A stretch of DNA of 58,530 nucleotides from a virus. The translations under genes and the position numbers were made by a program. Under the pieces are notes generated by a model that did no database searches, was not told the DNA's origin, and saw nothing but the letters and a program-made list of their open reading frames with translations. Within the stretch, counting starts at the first letter, position 1. Each line of letters starts with the position of its first letter. Location of the stretch: the IMG/VR virus record IMGVR_UViG_3300043410_000871, positions 1 to 58,530 of that record, one strand, 5' to 3'. Shown here piece after piece: positions 53,404 to 58,530 of the stretch.

Positions 53404-54390
53404 TTATAATAAAATACTTAGTAATACTGCTCTGTTTTTGCTCACTAGTTCGTCGCTGTTATATGCGTTTCCACCATAAGGTACATCATTTACAAAATGA
53501 ATCCCAGTTCTTCCTGGACCTTCGGCAGCAGTGGTATACAACTTTGTAGTACCTGCTGTCGCCGTCGTGTCGTAAGAACCTGCTAAACTTTCCAAGTTGT
53601 CTAAGTTTAAAATTGATTTAACTTCTACATTATTATTAGTAGCTGTAATTCTTAAATTACTTGAACTTGAGTTTGTAATTGTGTTACTAGTGAAGAAAAT
53701 ATTGTCAATTGCAACACCTAATGTGGTAATTCTAGCTCTTAAATAGCCGCTAATTGCAAAGTCAATAGATGTACTTGATGTTGTTACACTTGCTTGTGGT
53801 GTACCACCATTTAAAACAAGTGGGTAATGAATGTTTGATGTGTTAGCTGTACCACCAGTTGCTGACACATAATCTGTAACGAACTTTCTGTTAGGAATAT
53901 CGTTTGAGTCTAAAACATTCTGAGAATAATTTGGGCTATTTGCGATACGCAATACATAGCTTGAGTTTTGCATATCAAACATTAAGTTTGAAACGCCATT
54001 TACGATAGTCGATGTTTGTAATCCAGTTAACCCAGCATCTGCTATTCCTAAAACAAATGTTCCTGCAACGTTTTGGGCAAGAATTGGATCATAATGGTTA
54101 ACTGATTCGTTCCAAAGAAACTGTGCATCGTTTAATGAACCACGGTTAATATCAACACCAGATGTAATTAACGAAACACCAGCGTGTGACGCACTTTCAC
54201 CTTGGTTTAAAATAATAATGTTATCAGTTACGTTTAAGTTTGTTGTATTAATCTGTGTGCTATTACCAATAACTGTAAAGTTACCAGTGACAGTTGTCGT
54301 TCCAGTCACACCTGTATCTAGGACAATATTCCCAGCATTCTGTGTTTGGATGATGTAATCACCTTTGTTTACTTTTACGACTCTTGACAT
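53404..54390 (-). CDS. Fibre-like virion structural protein
   Basis: 328 residues with a strand-rich Asn/Thr/Ser composition: repeated segments such as GNFTVIGNSTQINTTNLNVT and NIIILNQGE, RARITTLGVAIDNIFFTSNT, and a helix-like C-terminus ending SDELVSKNRAVLLSILL. This resembles fibre shaft or collar proteins of aquatic T4-like phages. It starts just after a hairpin terminator with an AAGGAT ribosome site. No specific family. Confidence 0.72.
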   Translation of the reverse strand: MSRVVKVNKGDYIIQTQNAGNIVLDTGVTGTTTVTGNFTVIGNSTQINTTNLNVTDNIIILNQGESASHAGVSLITSGVDINRGSLNDAQFLWNESVNHYDPILAQNVAGTFVLGIADAGLTGLQTSTIVNGVSNLMFDMQNSSYVLRIANSPNYSQNVLDSNDIPNRKFVTDYVSATGGTANTSNIHYPLVLNGGTPQASVTTSSTSIDFAISGYLRARITTLGVAIDNIFFTSNTITNSSSSNLRITATNNNVEVKSILNLDNLESLAGSYDTTATAGTTKLYTTAAEGPGRTGIHFVNDVPYGGNAYNSDELVSKNRAVLLSILL

Positions 54391-54404
54391 TGTTTATCCT
54401 TAAA

Positions 54405-54420
54405 GGGGGCCGAAGCCCCC
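54405..54420 (-). terminator. Hairpin terminator (GGGGGC / GCCCCC, UUCG loop)
   Basis: A 6-bp G/C stem with a UUCG tetraloop on the minus strand, 7 bases beyond the stop of the gene at 54428, followed by only TTT. The same loop sequence is used in the terminator near 56081-56106. On the plus strand a GTTTTT run follows, so it may be bidirectional. Confidence 0.75.
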
Positions 54421-54427
54421 GTTTTTA

Positions 54428-55387
54428 TTAAGCGTTATCGATCTTTAATGAATCAGCTGTAGCTGCTGTCATGTTCCACTTAACACATGCGCCAGTTGGA
54501 AATGCAGTCTGTACACCTGTACCACGAGTGATCGTAGCTTTGTGTGCAGTAAGTTTAGTAGCAAAGTATGTGCCACCATCACTGTCTAACAAACGAAGAC
54601 TACCTTCACCAGCTGCTGTTGCAACTGAAGATTTTAATTTAACAATACCAGTGCGTGTACCGTCTGTTACCTTGTAACGTGATGTTGATACTTGTTTGAT
54701 AATGTCAACAGTAACAGCGCTACCACCAGTTAAACGTGCTGTCATTAACAACGCATTTTCTTGATTAGTAACTGAACCAACTGCACCGCTATCAGTAGTT
54801 AATGTAGGAGTGTTACCACTTGGAGTTGTACCGTCAAGAGTAGTCCATGTTAGTGAAGGAACGGCAATGTAACCAGAACCTTTGTTGGCAATAGCAATGC
54901 TCTTAACACGGAATGTAATTGTTGCTTGTGCGCCAGTTTGTGCGCCTTTTACAACAGCCCAAGTTGTAATACCTGTGGCATCAATGCTTGTGAACTCACC
55001 ACGGTTACCGCCTGTGAAGTTGTAAGCATCTGGTGCGCCACCAGTTACGTGTGTGATGTTAATGACTGGAGCCACTGTGGCTTGTGTTGTCAAACCAGTG
55101 ATAGCAGTAGTTAAGCCAGTTGTGTAAGTTGTACCACCACCGTCAAATGTAACAGTATCAATTTCCCATGTAACAGTTGTAAGAGCAGTAACACCATTTG
55201 GAAGTGTTGGTGCTGCAACAGTTAAACCAGGAAAATGTGGGAATGAGTTATTAATATTAATACTGCCAGCTACTGGATTATCAATGCTTGCAATACCTTC
55301 ACCGCCGATTCCGTTGTCAGATGTTACACCACCGTTAACACCAATGTTGCGGTTACCAAAATATTTTTTGTTTAGAGGACGACCCAT
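54428..55387 (-). CDS. Virion structural protein, probably head-associated
   Basis: The 319-residue product opens MGRPLNKKYFGNRNIGVNGG and has a Thr/Gly-rich beta centre, then QVSTSRYKVTDGTRTGIVKL (about 225-245) and a C-terminal TGACVKWNMTAATADSLKID. Proteins with the MGRPLNKKYFGN opening lie near the capsid gene in aquatic T4-like phages. I infer a capsid decoration or collar protein; unproven. It has an AAGGAGAA ribosome site and a CATAAATA box further upstream. Confidence 0.72.
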   Translation of the reverse strand: MGRPLNKKYFGNRNIGVNGGVTSDNGIGGEGIASIDNPVAGSININNSFPHFPGLTVAAPTLPNGVTALTTVTWEIDTVTFDGGGTTYTTGLTTAITGLTTQATVAPVINITHVTGGAPDAYNFTGGNRGEFTSIDATGITTWAVVKGAQTGAQATITFRVKSIAIANKGSGYIAVPSLTWTTLDGTTPSGNTPTLTTDSGAVGSVTNQENALLMTARLTGGSAVTVDIIKQVSTSRYKVTDGTRTGIVKLKSSVATAAGEGSLRLLDSDGGTYFATKLTAHKATITRGTGVQTAFPTGACVKWNMTAATADSLKIDNA

Positions 55388-55445
55388 TTTATTTTCTCCT
55401 TAAGAAATAACAGCGTTCTAGGCTGTACGCGGTTGGATTTCCGCA

Positions 55446-55466
55446 TAAAACTTACCCTATGTAAGT
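55446..55466 (-). terminator. Weak hairpin in the 92-base gap
   Basis: ACTTAC / GTAAGT with a 5-base loop, followed on the minus strand by TTTT. It lies downstream of the promoter-like box and could be a leader hairpin rather than a terminator. Confidence 0.35.
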
Positions 55467-55476
55467 CATTACTATG

Positions 55477-55484
55477 TATTTATG
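55477..55484 (-). promoter_or_regulatory. Late-promoter-like box CATAAATA
   Basis: CATAAATA on the minus strand, one mismatch from TATAAATA, overlapping the end of the 55480-56064 gene and 90 bases before the ATG at 55387. The downstream leader contains the hairpin at 55446-55466 and a strong ribosome site. Confidence 0.4.
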
Positions 55485-56064
55485 CGTAGGTTAATCGAAT
55501 TCCAACTTGGTCCAAATAAACCGTATCTCTATGTGGATAAATCATGTTGCTTCTAAAACTTATAGCAACCCCAAAAGACGCATCTGTTATATCTTGTGCA
55601 GAAAGTGTAGTTCCCCATAAGTCAGTAGAGCTACCATATATGTTAAAATCGTCAATTGGATCCAACATTACGGCAGTGTCAGCAGTATACATATCAGCTT
55701 GTATGGGGTTTATTAAACTTGCACGGTTTTCACCAATTAACTCACCGTTTAGTATAAGTTGTATTACTAAATCTTGTATTCTAGCAACTCGCCTTGCATT
55801 TAACGAAAGCTCTATACCAACTAATGTTCCACTATTCGCTGGAATATTATAACCACTTGTATTAAGTTGGCTGGTTTCGCTATAAAATTTCTCTTGCCAA
55901 AACCCACTTATTGTGTATAATGTACCACGTGTGCTAGCAGCACTGTCTGTACTAATGATACTTTCTGAATGATCCCACTGAATTGAGGGTCTACCAGTCA
56001 CACTATTAACTGAATGAACTTGTTCTATAATAGATGGTAGGAAGAAAGCGGTTGTGGTAGTCAT
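55480..56064 (-). CDS. Uncharacterised virion-type protein next to the capsid gene
   Basis: 194 residues, beta-rich, with the segments TLVGIELSLNARRVARIQDL, QLILNGELIGEN, VAISFRSNMIYPHRDTVYLD and QVGIRLTYA. The pattern resembles a single beta-sandwich domain such as those of head decoration proteins. No motif names it. It lies between gp23 and the 319-residue protein and follows a strong terminator. It has no Shine-Dalgarno, and a GTAAATAA box ends just before its ATG. Confidence 0.72.
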   Translation of the reverse strand: MTTTTAFFLPSIIEQVHSVNSVTGRPSIQWDHSESIISTDSAASTRGTLYTISGFWQEKFYSETSQLNTSGYNIPANSGTLVGIELSLNARRVARIQDLVIQLILNGELIGENRASLINPIQADMYTADTAVMLDPIDDFNIYGSSTDLWGTTLSAQDITDASFGVAISFRSNMIYPHRDTVYLDQVGIRLTYA

Positions 56065-56067
56065 ACT

Positions 56068-56075
56068 TTATTTAC
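56068..56075 (-). promoter_or_regulatory. Late-promoter-like box GTAAATAA
   Basis: Minus-strand box between the gp23 terminator and the ATG at 56064. The TAAATA core ends 4 bases before the ATG. Same layout as at terminase and the 7459 gene. Confidence 0.4.
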
Positions 56076-56080
56076 CCAAA

Positions 56081-56106
56081 ATAAAAGGGCTCCGAAGAGC
56101 CCTTTG
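56081..56106 (-). terminator. Intrinsic terminator after gp23
   Basis: A 9-bp stem AAAGGGCTC / GAGCCCTTT with a UUCG loop on the minus strand, followed by TTATTTT. Strong and placed 24 bases after the major capsid stop. Confidence 0.9.
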
Positions 56107-56129
56107 TATTTTTCAACACTAGGTTTGAA

Positions 56130-57311
56130 TTAGCTGAACTTAACGTTACCAGCAGTAATTGCAACACGACCTAAATAGTCAGCTGCGTTACCTAGAGAAG
56201 AAGCTGTGTTAGACAACTCAACATAACCATAACGTGTCATGAATGATACGACTGGTTCGAATGTTGATGGGTCTAGAACAACACCGCTGCTCATCAATGG
56301 AATGTATGGGCAGTAGAACGCTGGAGCGTCAGACTCTGAACCGCCTTTGTAGCCGATTAGGATGTCTGTGCTGTCTGTAGCATATGAGTTAACATACACT
56401 TTCATAGCGTTGTTTAGTGTACCAACGAACTTAGTGTTTGTTGGAGCTTCAAATGTACCTTCTGTTGTACGAGCAAAAGCTGAAGTAGTAGCAGATTGTA
56501 GGATGGTCAATGCGAATGGAGAAACCACTGCATAGTTACCAGCACCACGGCGAGTACGTTGAGCGATCAAGTTAGAAACACGGTTGATCTGAACAGCTAA
56601 AGCAGCGTGTTCGTCACCAACGAATGTTGCTGTACCAGAAACGGCAGCTTGGTCGTAAGTTTGTGTTGCTGTACCAGCTAAAGCTAGTAAAGAACCAATG
56701 ATTTCTTGGTCGATTTCAGCAGTAATTTCTTGTGCCAAAGCGGCCATGATTTCTGCTTCTACGTCGATACCTTGTTGAGCTTGTGCATCTTGAGCTGCTT
56801 CGAAAGTCCAACGAGCACTTAGCTTGCGAGTCTTTGCTTCAACAGTTTGTTTCAAGATCTGGATGCTCATACGCTTACCAGCTTGGCCTTCTAAAGTAGC
56901 TGTAGAAGCTGCCTTAGCTGCACCTGCATTACCTGTGCTATCTTGGTTACCAGAATAGCTTTCAGCAATTTTGAATGGGCTTAGTGCTTCTTCACCTGCT
57001 AGAGCAGTACCTGCGCTATCAGCATAACGCACACGTAAAGTGTGGATCTGACCAACTGGGCCAGTCATTGGCTGTACGCCTACCAACTCGTTAGCAATAA
57101 CTGTTGGCATAACACGGCGGATTACTGGTAGAATCACGCGGTTTAGTGTTGAAACGTTTCCGGCAGAAGTGGCACCAGCTGTTGCGCTTTCTTGAAGATA
57201 CTTACGTGTATTTTCTAGGGTTACGCCCATTACTGATTTTTTAGTGCCTTGTAAGCCTTCTAATAGGGCTTCCTTAGTCTCTGCCCAACGTCCGTTTAGT
57301 AGTTCTGACAT
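56130..57311 (-). CDS. gp23: Major capsid protein (gp23-like)
   Basis: Builds the head lattice. The 393-residue product shows the family pattern: NTRKYLQESATAGATS near 34-49, VILPVIRRVMPTVIANELVG, VQPMTGPVGQIHTLRVRY near 79-96, IQILKQTVEAKTRKLSARWT, QEITAEIDQEIIGSL and the C-terminal YIPLMSSGVVLDPSTFEP followed by SFMTRYG. An L-Q-E tripeptide at residues 39-41 matches the L/I-x-E site cut by the gp21 prohead protease, so the mature protein probably starts at S42. The length is well below T4 gp23 (521), so surface insertions are reduced. It has an AGGAG ribosome site, follows gp22 and is closed by a strong terminator. Confidence 0.96.
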   Translation of the reverse strand: MSELLNGRWAETKEALLEGLQGTKKSVMGVTLENTRKYLQESATAGATSAGNVSTLNRVILPVIRRVMPTVIANELVGVQPMTGPVGQIHTLRVRYADSAGTALAGEEALSPFKIAESYSGNQDSTGNAGAAKAASTATLEGQAGKRMSIQILKQTVEAKTRKLSARWTFEAAQDAQAQQGIDVEAEIMAALAQEITAEIDQEIIGSLLALAGTATQTYDQAAVSGTATFVGDEHAALAVQINRVSNLIAQRTRRGAGNYAVVSPFALTILQSATTSAFARTTEGTFEAPTNTKFVGTLNNAMKVYVNSYATDSTDILIGYKGGSESDAPAFYCPYIPLMSSGVVLDPSTFEPVVSFMTRYGYVELSNTASSLGNAADYLGRVAITAGNVKFS

Positions 57312-57326
57312 TTAAATTCTCCTAAT

Positions 57327-58424
57327 TTATTTTAGTCCAGCTAGCTTGCGAATGTCTACGATGTTACTATCGCCGCCTACGCTGCTACGGTTGGTGTTGG
57401 AAATTGTCTTATTTCCGGTTACTTCTTTAGCCTCTACTAGTGCCTGTTTCTTCTGCGGAGCTTTGCCACCAATTACTGATGGAAGATACTTATCGAAAGA
57501 TTCGTTAAGTTTCTCTGTTTTAACACTCTCCATTAATTCACCCATGATTGCTTTTTGCTCACTGTTTAGGGGAGCTAGCAACTCACTCATGATTTCTTTT
57601 CTTGTTTGACTCTCTTTAAGAGTACGGATTTCTGATTGCTTGCTTTCTAGGATTTGTTCAGCTTTTACAACAGCTTCAGCAGCTTCTTGAATAGCTAAAT
57701 CTTTCAAGTCTATAACTTTGAGCAATTTTGCAGTTTCCGATTTTTCATTTAGGTAACTTGTCTGATACTCAGAAGCAAAAGCTTCGAATAACTTACGGCC
57801 GAAGTCTGCACGGCGAGCGGCTTCAATGTCTTCTTTAAGTGCAGTAATTTCAGAATTTAAGTTCTGAGTTACTACGCTTTCGACCATAGTAGCAGCACGT
57901 TGTACAAATGCTTCTTTTACCTTCTTGATTTCTTGACGTCCTTCACGGATCAACTTAACTTTAGTTTCAGCTAAGTCCTTCTTGTCTTTGAAGAATTCTG
58001 TAATTTCTTGAGCCAATGCCTCAACAACGAATTGTTCTAATGCACCAAACTTAGTTGCCATAGCAACTTGATCTTCATGCAACTCTTTAACTTCTGCTGC
58101 TAAACGACGAGTAACGAATTCCTTCATTACAAATGCGTTTTGCTTCATAGCCTTAGCGTACTTGACTTTCATCTCGTCCAATTGCTTACGATCGTCTGCA
58201 AACTCAACAAGTTCAGCAGCTAGTTGCTCGCTGATCATACGATCAACGGCTTCAACCATTGTGCTCTTGTCGTGTTCATATTTCTGTGCGAACTCTTCGC
58301 GTAATTGAAGAGCAACTTGTTCTTTATTCTCGTTTACACGAGCTTCCCAAGCTTCTTCAATCTGGCCTTTGATCTCTTCAGAAACCACATTGTTTTCAAA
58401 TAACGTTTTCAATGCATCCAACAT
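57327..58424 (-). CDS. gp22: Prohead core scaffold protein (gp22-like)
   Basis: Internal scaffold for prohead assembly, later degraded by gp21. The product from the chosen start has 365 residues, almost entirely charged helix and coiled coil (for example EEAWEARVNENKEQVALQLR, QLDEMKVKYAKAMKQNAFVM, EDQVAMATKFGALEQFV), ending GGDSNIVDIRKLAGLK. I start at the ATG at 58424 (MLDALKTLFENN) because an AAGGAG ribosome site lies 6 bases upstream and T4 gp22 opens similarly; the ATG at 58454 would overlap the gene before it and has no such site. It sits directly upstream of gp23 as in T4. Confidence 0.9.
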   Translation of the reverse strand: MLDALKTLFENNVVSEEIKGQIEEAWEARVNENKEQVALQLREEFAQKYEHDKSTMVEAVDRMISEQLAAELVEFADDRKQLDEMKVKYAKAMKQNAFVMKEFVTRRLAAEVKELHEDQVAMATKFGALEQFVVEALAQEITEFFKDKKDLAETKVKLIREGRQEIKKVKEAFVQRAATMVESVVTQNLNSEITALKEDIEAARRADFGRKLFEAFASEYQTSYLNEKSETAKLLKVIDLKDLAIQEAAEAVVKAEQILESKQSEIRTLKESQTRKEIMSELLAPLNSEQKAIMGELMESVKTEKLNESFDKYLPSVIGGKAPQKKQALVEAKEVTGNKTISNTNRSSVGGDSNIVDIRKLAGLK

Positions 58425-58437
58425 GTGATTCTCCTTG

Positions 58438-58530
58438 TTATTGGAGTTTGCCAATTATTGCTAATAGGCTCTCTTTGAGATATTTTTGTGCTTTAGGATC
58501 ACCCTTAACCTCTTGCGCTATGCGTAAGGC
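58438..58530 (-). CDS. C-terminal end of a gene running past the right edge (probably gp21 protease)
   Basis: Thirty codons followed by TAA are open from the right edge: the end reads ALRIAQEVKG...LLAIIGKLQ, a helical tail. In T4 the gene before gp22 is gp21, the prohead protease, and this phage has L-x-E cleavage sites in gp23 that need it. The identification is from gene order only; too little sequence is present to show a catalytic motif. Confidence 0.5.
   Translation of the reverse strand, partial: ALRIAQEVKGDPKAQKYLKESLLAIIGKLQ

Noticed and set aside
58425-58454. Upstream ATG giving gp22 ten extra residues
   Set aside because: It overlaps the preceding gene's stop and lacks a ribosome site, whereas the ATG at 58424 has AAGGAG at good spacing.

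Overview
The window is most of the late (virion) region of a T4-like contractile-tailed phage. The protein sequences of terminase, sheath, tube, neck and capsid look most like those of aquatic T4-like phages (cyanophage and pelagiphage types) rather than enterobacterial T4 itself. No host gene is present, so the host cannot be named. The DNA is AT-rich, genes are packed with gaps of 0-120 bases, no stretch over 300 bases lacks a gene, and I saw no tRNA and no CRISPR array.

Layout. Right end (58530 down to about 54400, minus strand): end of a gene probably equivalent to gp21, scaffold gp22, major capsid protein gp23 and two uncharacterised virion proteins. From about 54390 to 27600 (minus) lies a very large fibre/appendage region: several proteins of about 330-350 residues, three small proteins of about 110 residues, two giant paralogous proteins of 2619 and 4008 residues, and a tail fibre with a C-terminal S74 chaperone. 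From 27615 to 21349 (minus) come four tandem glycine-rich adhesin-like proteins, a flavin-dependent halogenase, a small tail-assembly-like protein and a U32-like Fe-S TIM-barrel protein. On the plus strand (13445-21359) is a compact block: neck gp14, a gp15-like tail terminator, a Nudix hydrolase, then EIGHT consecutive 2-oxoglutarate/Fe(II) oxygenase-type genes, mostly joined by ATGA stop/start overlaps. The left part (13402-1, minus) holds neck gp13, dNMP kinase gp1, sheath gp18 (with a large insertion), tube gp19, a second tube-like protein, head-completion nuclease gp4, small and large terminase (gp16, gp17) and some uncharacterised proteins. A lone HNH endonuclease gene sits on the plus strand between gp18 and gp1.

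How it works together. The core genes build, fill and join the head and tail. The most unusual part is 16.5-27.6 kb: eight oxygenase-type genes, a halogenase and a U32-family protein (some members of that family hydroxylate without O2) lie directly beside the fibre-tip genes. I infer a late modification module acting on either the virion fibres or a host surface or metabolite. The sequence does not show the substrate.

Transcription signals. Late-promoter-like TAAATA boxes and several hairpin terminators are visible. In five genes the box ends only 4-5 bases before the ATG and there is no Shine-Dalgarno sequence, which would place the T4-type transcription start on or beside the start codon (possible leaderless late mRNAs).
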